Below the pieces are notes generated by a model. It saw only the letters and a list, made by a program, of their open reading frames with translations. It did no database searches and was not told where the DNA came from. A stretch of DNA of 64,000 nucleotides from an uncultured Bacteroidales bacterium (GTDB lineage: Bacteria; Bacteroidota; Bacteroidia; Bacteroidales; Muribaculaceae): assembly GCA_902776435.1 (NCBI GenBank), contig CACYQB010000007.1, forward strand, positions 145,985 through 209,984, in the 5' to 3' direction. Both the position numbers and the translations under genes were made by a program. The stretch's first letter is position 1, and every line of letters starts with the position of its first letter. Below, one piece after another: positions 38,553 to 46,153 of this stretch.

Positions 38553-39677
38553 ATGATAAAACGCTTACTACTGTCCCTTATTGGGATCGCTTCACTTTTC
38601 ACCGCATTGGCAGCCGAAGGTGACGGCAATAACGCGATATTTACTAAGCCTAAGTTCAGTGGATTTGCCATGGCGTCCTATCAGGCGACGTTCCAGGATG
38701 GCAACAACAGTAACTCGTTTGACCTGAGGCTCGTCAGGGCGTCAATCGAAGGTCGCATCCTGAACGATTTCTACTATAAAATCCAGGGACAAATCAATGG
38801 CAACACGACCACGCTGGGTAGCAGTCCTCGACTGGTGGACTACTTCATGGAGTGGCAGAAACTAGACTTCTTCCGCATCAAATTAGGCCAGTTCAAACGA
38901 CCGTTCACTTATGAAAACCCAATGAACCCCATCGACCAGGGTTTCATGGGTTACTCACAGCCGGTCAGCAAGTTAGCAGGCTTCAGCGACCGCACGGGTA
39001 TGCACGCTAGCAACGGACGTGACATCGGTCTCCAGTTCCAGGGCGACTTCCTCAAGAACAAGAGCGGACGCAACCTCTTGCACTATCAAGTGGGTGTGTT
39101 CAATGGCCAGGGTATCAATGTGAAGGATGTGGACGAACGCAAGGACATCATCGGCAGCGCATGGGTCATGCCCATACCGGGAATGCGCATCGGTGCCTTC
39201 GGTTGGGAAGGCTCTTATGCCCGCAAAGCAGGTGGCCAAACCGTTAGCCTGCGCCAGCATCGTTACGCCTTCAGTGCCGAATACAAGAAGGGTGACCTGC
39301 AACTGCGCACCGAGTATATCCACTCGACTGGACGTGGATTTGCCACCACCTACCAGAACACCTCTAACGCCAGCGACCTATCCATCAAGACCTATACCGA
39401 TAAGGACGGCAATGAAGTTGCCAATGACAAGTCTGATGGTGTCTATGCTCTCGCTATCGTTCCGGTAGTCAAGGACAAGTTAATGGCCAAGGCCCGTTAC
39501 GACCTGTATCGCCCCACCGCATCTTCAGTGGCCGCTAAGACCAACTATGAGGTCGGCTTGAATTACCGCTTCTGCAAGTACCTTGAGGTACAGACCGAGT
39601 ATTGTTTCACTCACGACAGCGCGCTCGCAAAACCCGACTACAGCACCGTCTTCGTGCAAGTTTCCATCCGCTACTAA
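38553..39677 (+). CDS. Outer-membrane porin, OprO/OprP-like
   Basis: The 374-residue protein has a signal peptide (MIKRLLLSLIGIASLFTALA). It is a beta-barrel with regular amphipathic strands and the C-terminal aromatic end FVQVSIRY. Motifs such as DLRLVRASIEGRILNDFYYK, KLGQFKRPFTYEN and NGRDIGLQFQGD fit phosphate-selective porin O/P-type proteins of Bacteroidetes. The transported solute is not known. It lies upstream of the Dcu transporter on the same strand, 125 bp apart, so the porin may supply dicarboxylates to that carrier; this link is inference. Confidence 0.85.
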   Translation: MIKRLLLSLIGIASLFTALAAEGDGNNAIFTKPKFSGFAMASYQATFQDGNNSNSFDLRLVRASIEGRILNDFYYKIQGQINGNTTTLGSSPRLVDYFMEWQKLDFFRIKLGQFKRPFTYENPMNPIDQGFMGYSQPVSKLAGFSDRTGMHASNGRDIGLQFQGDFLKNKSGRNLLHYQVGVFNGQGINVKDVDERKDIIGSAWVMPIPGMRIGAFGWEGSYARKAGGQTVSLRQHRYAFSAEYKKGDLQLRTEYIHSTGRGFATTYQNTSNASDLSIKTYTDKDGNEVANDKSDGVYALAIVPVVKDKLMAKARYDLYRPTASSVAAKTNYEVGLNYRFCKYLEVQTEYCFTHDSALAKPDYSTVFVQVSIRY

Positions 39678-39680
39678 TTC

Positions 39681-39768
39681 GTAAGAAGTTAGAAATGAGA
39701 AGTGAGGAGTGAGAATGCGGATGCCATCTCTTATCTCTTATCTTTTATCTTTTATCTCTTATCTCTAT
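39681..39768 (+). repeat. Heptamer arrays between porin and Dcu genes
   Basis: The spacer starts with AGTTAGA, AATGAGA, AGTGAGG and AGTGAGA units. It then has five tandem units TCTCTTA, TCTCTTA, TCTTTTA, TCTTTTA and TCTCTTA. The period is exactly 7 bp throughout. Confidence 0.75.
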
Positions 39769-39802
39769 AACGCTGTAACTATTCACTAATAACTAAAAAG
39801 AT

Positions 39803-41266
39803 ATGTCGTTAATCATGATTCTTCAACTCTGTATCGTGCTGGGCGCCTTGTGGCTCGGCTCGCGATACGGTAGCCTTGCCCTGGGTGCCATTTCGGGCAT
39901 CGGCTTGGCCATCCTTGTTTTTGGCTTTGGCATGAAACCCGGAAACCCTCCCACCGATGTTATCTACATTATCATTGCCGCTGTAACCTGCGCCGGTATC
40001 ATGCAGGCCTCAGGCGGTATGGACTGGTTGATTCAGCTGGCCGAGAAAATGTTGCGCAAGCATCCCGACCGCATCACGTTCCTCGCTCCTCTGGCCACAT
40101 TCTTCCTGACGGTGCTTGTTGGTACAGGCCACGTGGTGTATACGCTGATGCCCATCATCTGTGATATCGCGATCAAGAAGGGCATCCGCCCCGAGCGTCC
40201 TTGCGGCATCGCCAGCATCGCATCCCAGATTGGTATCACCTGCTCGCCCATCGCAGCAGCAGTAGTGGCCTTTATCACCATCTCGGGTGCGAACGGCTAC
40301 ACCGTTTCCATTCCTCAGGTGCTCATGGTGACCATCCCCGCCTGCCTGTTGGGTATTTTCACAGCCTCGGTCGCTTCCTACAAGCGCGGTAAGGATCTTG
40401 ACAAGGATCCCGAGTTCCAGAAGAAGATTGCCGATCCCGCTCAGCGCGAGTACATCTACGGCAGCAGCGCCACTACGCTCGACAAGAAGATTGCTCCCGA
40501 GAGCAAGCGTGCCGTGTACATTTTCTTCGGAGCCTTGCTGGTCATCGTGTTCTTTGCCATCTTTCAGGATCTGTTGCCTGCTTATGACACCATCAAGGCC
40601 ATTGACGGTGACGCTACTGTCGAACTCATCGGCTCGCGTGTAACCATCACCGCCGACCAGTTGGCCAAGTTAGGCATTGCTGTTGAAGGCTTGACCAAGA
40701 CGCATCCCACTCCGTTGAAGATGAACCTCGTCATCCAGATTGTAATGATTACCGCCGCAGCGCTGATGATTATCTTCTGCAAGGCGTCTCCCAAGAAGGC
40801 CATCGCTGGTCCCGTTTGGCAGAGTGGTATGGTTGCCGTTGTCGCTATCTATGGTATCGCATGGCTCGCCGACACCTACTTCGCCAACTATCTGGGAGAA
40901 ATCCAACAAATGCTGGCTGGTATGGTTGAGAAATACCCCTGGTCGATTGCATTTGCGTTCTTCCTTGTTTCGGTGCTCGTCAATTCTCAGGGTGCCGTGG
41001 TTGTTGCCATGCTGCCGCTGGCTTATGGCCTTGGCATTGACGGTTGGGTTCTGCTGGGTGTATTACCCTCGGTATATGGTTACTTCTTTATCCCCAACTA
41101 TCCTTCGGATATCGCCACAGTGAACTTCGACCGCACGGGTACGACCGTCATCGGTAAGTACCTGTTGAACCACTCCTTCATGATGCCTGGCATGGTACAC
41201 ACCGTTGTCGCCTGCGTCGCCGGATACCTCATCGCGTTCCTTTACCACTCGATGGGCTGGATCTAA
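39803..41266 (+). CDS. dcuB: Anaerobic C4-dicarboxylate transporter, Dcu family
   Basis: The 487-residue inner-membrane carrier exchanges fumarate, malate or aspartate for succinate during anaerobic growth. It has 10-12 hydrophobic segments. The family blocks PTDVIYIIIAAVTCAGIMQA, GTGHVVYTLMPIICDIAIKK and SQIGITCSPIAAAVVAF are present, as is the NYPSDIATVNFD segment near the end. In fumarate-respiring Bacteroidales such carriers export succinate. DcuA versus DcuB type cannot be separated here. A strong terminator follows. Confidence 0.92.
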   Translation: MSLIMILQLCIVLGALWLGSRYGSLALGAISGIGLAILVFGFGMKPGNPPTDVIYIIIAAVTCAGIMQASGGMDWLIQLAEKMLRKHPDRITFLAPLATFFLTVLVGTGHVVYTLMPIICDIAIKKGIRPERPCGIASIASQIGITCSPIAAAVVAFITISGANGYTVSIPQVLMVTIPACLLGIFTASVASYKRGKDLDKDPEFQKKIADPAQREYIYGSSATTLDKKIAPESKRAVYIFFGALLVIVFFAIFQDLLPAYDTIKAIDGDATVELIGSRVTITADQLAKLGIAVEGLTKTHPTPLKMNLVIQIVMITAAALMIIFCKASPKKAIAGPVWQSGMVAVVAIYGIAWLADTYFANYLGEIQQMLAGMVEKYPWSIAFAFFLVSVLVNSQGAVVVAMLPLAYGLGIDGWVLLGVLPSVYGYFFIPNYPSDIATVNFDRTGTTVIGKYLLNHSFMMPGMVHTVVACVAGYLIAFLYHSMGWI

Positions 41267-41290
41267 ACCATAACTGAATAATCTTTATAT

Positions 41291-41328
41291 AACAGATTGC
41301 ACGGACTATCAAGTCCGTGCAATCTGTT
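41291..41328 (+). terminator. Strong terminator after the Dcu gene
   Basis: AACAGATTGCACGGACT pairs with AGTCCGTGCAATCTGTT as a 17-bp perfect stem with an ATCA loop, followed by TTTG. Confidence 0.9.
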
Positions 41329-41393
41329 TGTACTATGGGGAAAATCATAGCCTATAAATCGGCTCATTAGTTTTCACCAACAATCACTTATAT

Positions 41394-41492
41394 TATACCC
41401 TATCGGTTATATTTTGATGATTTCTTCACAATACTATACCCGAAAGGGGCTATTTTATAGATTTTTCTCTAAATTATACCCGAAAAGGTGTA
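41394..41492 (+). promoter_or_regulatory. Three operator-like palindromes upstream of hipB
   Basis: Three related sites read TATACCCTATCGGTTATA (41394-41411), TATACCCGAAAGGGGCTA (41435-41452) and TATACCCGAAAAGGTGTA (41475-41492). They share TATACC, a 5-6 bp spacer and GG near the end. The form resembles the TATCC-N8-GGATA operators of E. coli HipB, so self-repression by this HipB is likely. Confidence 0.65.
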
Positions 41493-41511
41493 GAAATACT
41501 GAATAATTGAT

Positions 41512-41519
41512 TACATTTG
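41512..41519 (+). promoter_or_regulatory. -7 promoter box of hipBST
   Basis: TACATTTG lies 20 bp downstream of the third operator and 20 bp before the hipB ATG. It overlaps a TTG that opens the frame further upstream, which rules out that start. Confidence 0.6.
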
Positions 41520-41539
41520 CGGCAAAAACTAAAACAGAA

Positions 41540-41758
41540 ATGATGACTAATCTATCAAAGCAAGTGAAAGCGATGCGCAAGCAATATGGCTTGACACAAG
41601 AAGACCTATCGGCAAAAGCAGGTGTCGGACTTCGCTTTGTGCGGGACTTAGAACAAGGGAAAAGCACCTTAAGGATGGACAAGGTGAATTGCATCCTTAA
41701 TCTCTTTGGTTCTGAACTAGGGATTGTCCCACAACAGAAGGGAGGTGATAAATCATGA
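41540..41758 (+). CDS. hipB: HipB-type helix-turn-helix antitoxin/repressor
   Basis: The 72-residue protein starts MMTNLSKQVKAMRKQYGLTQ and is a compact Cro/C1-type HTH (LTQEDLSAKAGVGLRFVRDLEQGKS, seen here in two parts). The C-terminal tail IVPQQKGGDKS follows. It should bind the palindromes upstream and repress the operon. In HipBST systems HipB contributes to DNA binding, while HipS is the main antitoxin. Its stop overlaps the hipS start (ATGA). The alternative upstream TTG start lies within the promoter and is rejected. Confidence 0.9.
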   Translation: MMTNLSKQVKAMRKQYGLTQEDLSAKAGVGLRFVRDLEQGKSTLRMDKVNCILNLFGSELGIVPQQKGGDKS

Positions 41759-42084
41759 GACAGGCTAATGTTCTATATCGAGATACTATAGCAGGCTTAC
41801 TAGTTGAAGATGAAAACGGCTATACATTTACCTATGATGATGATTACCTTTTAGATGCCAGTGCAGAGCCCATTAGCCTGACGTTTCCACTCACAGCCAA
41901 GCCCTATCAGTCTAACGTACTTTTTCCTTTCTTCGACGGATTAATACCAGAAGGTTGGTTGCTTGATATTGCTACCCATAACTGGAAAATCAACCCTAGT
42001 GACCGAATGGGGCTGTTGCTTGCCTGCTGCAAGGATTGCATTGGCGCTATCGGCATTGTCGCAAAACAAAACGAGGAGGAATAA
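41755..42084 (+). CDS. hipS: HipS-like antitoxin (HipA N-terminal subdomain protein)
   Basis: The 109-residue protein corresponds to the N-terminal subdomain 1 of HipA as a separate gene: LYRDTIAGLLVEDENGYTFT, PISLTFPL, LFPFFDGLIPEGWLLDIATH and GLLLACCKDCIGAIGIV. In the HipBST system of enteropathogenic E. coli the equivalent small protein HipS neutralises the HipT kinase. The start overlaps hipB and the stop lies 3 bp before hipT, so all three are coupled. The assignment rests on gene order and the family signature. Confidence 0.88.
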   Translation: MRQANVLYRDTIAGLLVEDENGYTFTYDDDYLLDASAEPISLTFPLTAKPYQSNVLFPFFDGLIPEGWLLDIATHNWKINPSDRMGLLLACCKDCIGAIGIVAKQNEEE

Positions 42085-42087
42085 ATC

Positions 42088-43035
42088 ATGTGCAAATGCT
42101 TATATTGTTATCAGGCATTACAGGATGGCCAAAAAGACTTCCATCCAGCGTGTGCCAAGAAAATATTTGGTAGCGCAACCGCACCAAGGCTGCCATATTC
42201 CAGACGAGACATTGATGACCTTGCCCGAGAGATTATAAAGAGCCAAACAACGGTGACAGGTGTACAGGCCAAACTCTCATTAGACATCAATAAGGGTGGC
42301 AAGAATGAACCCGACAGGTTGACACTTGTCGGACTTTGGGGGCGCTATATCCTCAAGCCCAAGTCTGACAATTATCCTTGGCTGCCCGAAGATGAAGACC
42401 TCACTATGCATCTGGCTACGATAGCCCGCATCGAGGTGGTGCCTCATTCTCTCATTCGCTTTGACGATGGTGAATTGGCATACATCACTAGAAGAGTTGA
42501 CCGGGGCGACGATGGCACCAAGTATCTCATGGAAGATGCCTGCCAATTGAGTGAACGACTTACTAGCGATAAGTATAAGTCATCTCACGAAAATATCGCT
42601 AAACTCATTAAACGATACTCCACTACACCTCAGCTTGATTTGGTCAACTATTGGGAAATTGTAGTTTTCTCCTGGATAACAGGGAATTCTGACATGCACC
42701 TCAAGAATTTCTCTTTGTTGAGTCAAAGCAAAGATAACTATCGATTAGCACCTGCCTACGACCTCTTGAATGTACATCTGATATTTGATGACCCCGAAGA
42801 ACTGGCACTGACTCTCACAGGAAAGAAGAAGAGACTCAAACGTGAGAATTTCTTTGAAGCGATGCTAGCATCGGGACTGGATCAGAAGGTCATTGACAAT
42901 ATATTCAAGAAATTCATCAAGGCCGCTCCAAAATGGATGGACTTTATCGACATCAGTTTCTTGCCAGAGGAGTTAAAGGGACGATATAAACAGGAGATTG
43001 CCGCTAAGCTCGAGAGGCTGAAAATAGAGTCTTAA
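42088..43035 (+). CDS. hipT: HipT-like serine/threonine kinase toxin
   Basis: The 315-residue protein is the HipA kinase core without the N-terminal subdomain. Kinase residues are Lys90 (YILKPKSDN), Asp202 in GNSDMHLKN and the metal-binding Asp225 in APAYDLLN. The Gly-rich loop reads TVTGVQAK (55-62), with Thr where the E. coli HipT has phospho-acceptor Ser. A short N-terminal extension carries C-x2-C-x11-H-x2-C (Cys4, Cys7, His19, Cys22), a likely zinc site. HipT of E. coli phosphorylates tryptophanyl-tRNA synthetase and HipA glutamyl-tRNA synthetase; the target here is unknown. The IS4 element begins 54 bp after the stop. Confidence 0.9.
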   Translation: MCKCLYCYQALQDGQKDFHPACAKKIFGSATAPRLPYSRRDIDDLAREIIKSQTTVTGVQAKLSLDINKGGKNEPDRLTLVGLWGRYILKPKSDNYPWLPEDEDLTMHLATIARIEVVPHSLIRFDDGELAYITRRVDRGDDGTKYLMEDACQLSERLTSDKYKSSHENIAKLIKRYSTTPQLDLVNYWEIVVFSWITGNSDMHLKNFSLLSQSKDNYRLAPAYDLLNVHLIFDDPEELALTLTGKKKRLKRENFFEAMLASGLDQKVIDNIFKKFIKAAPKWMDFIDISFLPEELKGRYKQEIAAKLERLKIES

Positions 43036-43080
43036 ATCCAATAATCTCCCGTTTCATTGGCATGATTTTTGTAGGTTATT

Positions 43081-43089
43081 ATTCAAAGT
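43081..43089. repeat. Left target-site duplication of the IS4 element
   Basis: ATTCAAAGT directly precedes the left inverted repeat and is repeated exactly after the right one. Confidence 0.85.
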
Positions 43090-44406
43090 CACTAGTGTCC
43101 CATTAAAATTTTGGGATGGTTAAAAATTAATATAAAGTTGCCCATCAGAGGCAGAGCGTTCATTGAAATTTTGAGATTTAGTTTTGTCAAAGAGTTCTCT
43201 CAGAGGTGTTGTATCGGTGAGTGATACACCTAAAACCTGAAGGACTTCGTAGGCGCTTCGTTCAAGCTTCATATCATGCTGGACGATGGCAACGAGGCAG
43301 TAAGAGTAGATGGCGCAATAGATTTGTATCCTCACGGCATTCTCGCTTGTACCCCAAAATTTCTTGATTTTGAGGTGTTGCTTGAGCCACTTGTGGAACA
43401 ATTCCACCTGCCATCGGTTCTTGTATAGCAAGGCGACCTGAAGTGATGTCAACGAGAAGCTGTTGGTCAAAAACATGAACTCCCGTTCCTGATCTTCATC
43501 CCAAAAACGGATGAGCCGCAGGGGTGCGGGATAGTACTTGCCAGGATAGTAACCGGTCAGTTCTATGACACAGTCTGAAAGCACGTTTTTAGGCAACCGG
43601 CGTTTCCATCTGATGATGCGGAACTTCAGGTTTTTCTTAGCCCTCAATACGAATATGGCGCCGACTTCGGCTATGCGATGCAAGCGTTTAAAATCATTGT
43701 ATGCTTTGTCAAAGACATAATAAGAACCTGATTCATAGGGAATCTCGTCCATGGCTTTACAGTCATGGGTGGCTGCATCCGTAATGTGAAAGAAGGCTGG
43801 TATCTGCGTTTCCACGTCATAGAGGAAGTGAACTTTCACTTCACCTTTATGCCTGCGGAATCGTGCCCACCAGAACACGCTTAGGCATAAGTCTATGGTG
43901 GTGGAGTCGAAAGCATACACATTACCGCCGAGGTTGAAAATGTCGGTCTTGCGCTTCACTCTCGCTTCAGCGACCAAGAAGTATGCGAACTCCTCAAAGA
44001 TGCGGTAATCCCTGTTCATGTTGGCGTAAGCAAGGTTCGTTTTTGACACGTTCTTGCCGAAACCGAGATGATAGCACTTTGAGCGGTGAGCCTCGATGAT
44101 CACAATCAGGTCACGAAGACTTTCTCGGTTGCACAATTGGCCGAACATCATCACAAGCAACTGGTTCCAACATGTGAAATGCTTCACATATCGGTCACCA
44201 CCATACTTCTTTATGATGCGGTTGAACTTGTTGCGATTCAGAAAATCCACAAGCTGAGAGAAAACGAATTTGGGATTGTACATTTGCCGTTTTTATATGA
44301 AACCGCAAAAATACAAAATCAGATCCGTTCGCTTCTGAAAACTCTACAACGAACTAAATATCAATTATTTCAAAGAACTCTTTCTGTTTTTAATGGGACA
44401 GTAATG
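43090..44406 (-). mobile_element. Complete IS4-family insertion sequence, 1317 bp
   Basis: Ends CACTAGTGTCCCATTAAAA (43090-43108) and the reverse complement of 44388-44406, CATTACTGTCCCATTAAAA, match at 17 of 19 positions. A 9-bp duplication ATTCAAAGT flanks the element. It contains one intact transposase gene reading leftward. The ends, single gene and duplication size fit the IS4 family. All parts are intact, so a recent insertion is likely. Confidence 0.9.
43120..44283 (-). CDS. IS4-family DDE transposase
   Basis: The 387-residue transposase has an N-terminal DUF4372-type region (NPKFVFSQLVDFLNRNKFNR). The RNase-H-like catalytic core has Asp126 (AFDSTTIDL), Asp192 (VFDKAYNDF) and Glu294 in the YREK signature YKNRWQVELFHKWLK (Y-x2-R-x3-E-x6-K, exact spacing). 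A large beta insert lies between the second Asp and the Glu, as in Tn5-type IS4 transposases. The gene is intact from start to stop. It fills the element almost end to end. Confidence 0.95.
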   Translation of the reverse strand: MYNPKFVFSQLVDFLNRNKFNRIIKKYGGDRYVKHFTCWNQLLVMMFGQLCNRESLRDLIVIIEAHRSKCYHLGFGKNVSKTNLAYANMNRDYRIFEEFAYFLVAEARVKRKTDIFNLGGNVYAFDSTTIDLCLSVFWWARFRRHKGEVKVHFLYDVETQIPAFFHITDAATHDCKAMDEIPYESGSYYVFDKAYNDFKRLHRIAEVGAIFVLRAKKNLKFRIIRWKRRLPKNVLSDCVIELTGYYPGKYYPAPLRLIRFWDEDQEREFMFLTNSFSLTSLQVALLYKNRWQVELFHKWLKQHLKIKKFWGTSENAVRIQIYCAIYSYCLVAIVQHDMKLERSAYEVLQVLGVSLTDTTPLRELFDKTKSQNFNERSASDGQLYINF

Positions 44407-44415
44407 ATTCAAAGT
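44407..44415. repeat. Right target-site duplication of the IS4 element
   Basis: ATTCAAAGT directly follows the right inverted repeat and equals the left copy. Confidence 0.85.
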
Positions 44416-44440
44416 AGTACCCCAATAATAACGAATAACG

Positions 44441-44920
44441 ATGAAACGATTATTGCATTTAAGCCTCATCGCCATATTGATGATGGCATTCACGGGTTGT
44501 AAAGAGAATTACTCGGTCGGCGAAAAAGTGGGCAACCTGATTGAGTTCACCAAGAAGGGAGTCATCTGGGATTCCTGGGAGGGACGCATGAACCTTACCC
44601 AGACGGGTATGAACACCAGCGGGGCTCCATTCCAATTCTCGTTTGACAACGACCGCAATGACCAGGATTCGCTCGTACAGTTGCTCTACCAGGCTCAGAT
44701 TGAAGGCTGGAAAGTCAAACTCAAATATCACGAGGTGTGGGGCTGGAAGAACGTCTTTAACAACCGTGGCGAGACCGACTATTTTGTCGATGATGTGGAA
44801 GTGCTCGACAAGGACTTTGCCAACCCTCTCCGCCACATGGGTGCCAACCAAGGCCATGTGGTTGACACCGTCTGGGTTGTCGTTGATAAAGCCGAAATGC
44901 TCAAGCACATGAGCAAATAG
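44441..44920 (+). CDS. Hypothetical lipoprotein
   Basis: The 159-residue product has a signal peptide with lipobox FTGC (Cys20) and then KENYSVGEKVGNLIEFTKKG. The GVIWDSWEGRMNL and WKVKLKYHEVWGWKN segments suggest a small beta-rich domain. I recall similar short lipoproteins in Bacteroidales and on mobile elements, but no function is known. The IS4 insertion lies 26 bp upstream of the start codon, so the original promoter is probably separated from the gene. Whether it is still expressed is unclear. Confidence 0.75.
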   Translation: MKRLLHLSLIAILMMAFTGCKENYSVGEKVGNLIEFTKKGVIWDSWEGRMNLTQTGMNTSGAPFQFSFDNDRNDQDSLVQLLYQAQIEGWKVKLKYHEVWGWKNVFNNRGETDYFVDDVEVLDKDFANPLRHMGANQGHVVDTVWVVVDKAEMLKHMSK

Positions 44921-44942
44921 AAATCTACTGGCACAAAAACGA

Positions 44943-45127
44943 TGACATGACTGTGTCATAATTCATCTATCGCAAATAAAATCGCGCTTCGCGCGAGAAA
45001 TTAAACAAAATTATTAATAAAATTAAAATAAAAACTATTTTGTTTAATATTTATACAAATATTGTTTAATTTCTCGGCCGTTAGGCCGATTAAAAAACCA
45101 GAGGCCTATTATGACACAGCTACGTCA
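44943..45127. mobile_element. MITE-like 185-bp AT-rich inverted-repeat element
   Basis: TGACATGACTGTGTCATAAT at the left and the reverse complement TGACGTAGCTGTGTCATAAT at the right match at 17 of 20 positions. A second inverted repeat GAGAAATTAAACA/TGTTTAATTTCTC is nested inside. The middle is almost pure A/T, and GC hairpins (CGCG-CTT-CGCG and CGGCC-GTTA-GGCCG) sit at both shoulders. No gene fits. No target duplication was found. Confidence 0.45.
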
Positions 45128-45154
45128 CTTTTATTTCATTTACTGAATTGGTGT

Positions 45155-45349
45155 CTAATCGTCGACGATGACGCGGGTGACGATGGGTTTGCCGTTTTCG
45201 TCAATCAGTGGCGTTAATCCTGCGCCATTGCCGTACGCCACCAATAGGTAGTTCACACCTGTCTGGGTATCAACAATCACGTCGGCTTCCCGACAGATAC
45301 CTTTCATCTCCCTATCTCGCCAAACAAATCTTTTCATTTCTTTTCCCAT
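45155..45349 (-). CDS. DUF6440 family small protein
   Basis: The 64-residue product contains VDTQTGVNYLLVAYGNGAGL followed by TPLIDENGKPIV, which matches what I know of DUF6440 (TGVNYL-----G-GLTPL-D--GKP). The start may be the first ATG or the one four codons later (MKRFVW), which has a purine run before it. Function is unknown; members are short, cytosolic and often near mobile or phage-like genes. It lies just beyond the MITE-like element and is divergent from the DUF169 gene. Confidence 0.8.
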   Translation of the reverse strand: MGKEMKRFVWRDREMKGICREADVIVDTQTGVNYLLVAYGNGAGLTPLIDENGKPIVTRVIVDD

Positions 45350-45386
45350 ATTGACTGATAATTACATTATTGGCTACAAAAATACA

Positions 45387-45415
45387 TTGAATTCTTTGAT
45401 TTCTTGGTATCTTTG
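45387..45415 (+). promoter_or_regulatory. Promoter of the DUF169 gene
   Basis: TATCTTTG (45408-45415) has TTG (45387-45389) 18 bp upstream; the ATG follows 32 bp later. Confidence 0.65.
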
Positions 45416-45447
45416 CCATTGATTATGCTATAAAAACAGGATGAGAT

Positions 45448-46152
45448 ATGGAATTGAGGGAGTTTATTCAGAATTATCGTGAAGCATTCGGAGAGAACGC
45501 ACAGTTACCCTTGTTGTTTGGATACAGCGACACGCCAGTGGCCGACACGGCCAAGATAGGCGGCTGCTTCTTTAAAGGCTTGCAGACTGCACGAGAAGGC
45601 ACGCCCGTGAGCCTTAGTGCCGAGGTTATCGGTTGTGGAGGCGGAAAATTGTACACGGGATTCAGTGACATGCCGGAGCGGGTGCCCAACTTTGTCTCAT
45701 TAACCGAGAAATATAAGCGTACCCCCGAAATGGTCGCCGACTACATCAAGAGGCTAAAAATGCCACGCACATCCAAACGCTACTTGAACTTCATCAGGAT
45801 TGACAAGGCTGAGTCGTTTGACGGATATGAGGGCGTGATGTTCTATGCCACGCCAGACATGCTGTCGGGACTGTGCGGATGGGCTTTCTATGACACCAAC
45901 GAGCCCGATGCCGTGGTCGCCCAATTCGGATCGGGATGCAGCACAGTCGTGTCGATGACTGTTGTCGAAAACGCGCGCCAAGGGCATCGTTGTTTCCTCG
46001 GTCTGTTTGACCCATCAGTGCGCCCATGGGTGGGTAAGGATGAACTGAGTTTCACCGTGCCCATGAGCCGATTCACGGCGATGATGGACACGATGCGTGA
46101 ATGCTTCCTGTTCGGGTCGCACGCGTGGGAACGGATAAAAGCCCGCTTGTAA
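45448..46152 (+). CDS. DUF169 domain protein
   Basis: The 234-residue protein fits the DUF169 (ArCR-like) family: LPLLFGYSDTPVADT near the start, SLSAEVIGCGGGKLYTGF with a conserved Cys-Gly run, and GSGCSTVVSMTVVENARQG with a second conserved Cys. The C-terminal part has FDPSVRPWVGKDELSFTVP. The family is widespread in anaerobes and its function is unknown; the conserved Cys residues hint at metal or cofactor binding. There is no signal peptide. It converges with the universal stress protein gene, only 1 bp apart, without a visible terminator. Confidence 0.9.
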   Translation: MELREFIQNYREAFGENAQLPLLFGYSDTPVADTAKIGGCFFKGLQTAREGTPVSLSAEVIGCGGGKLYTGFSDMPERVPNFVSLTEKYKRTPEMVADYIKRLKMPRTSKRYLNFIRIDKAESFDGYEGVMFYATPDMLSGLCGWAFYDTNEPDAVVAQFGSGCSTVVSMTVVENARQGHRCFLGLFDPSVRPWVGKDELSFTVPMSRFTAMMDTMRECFLFGSHAWERIKARL

Positions 46153-46153
46153 A

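Noticed and set aside
43095-44400. IS4 boundaries at TGTCCC...GGGACA
   Set aside because: With these ends no target duplication appears. Extending each end by five or six bases gives 17/19 inverted repeats and an exact 9-bp duplication.
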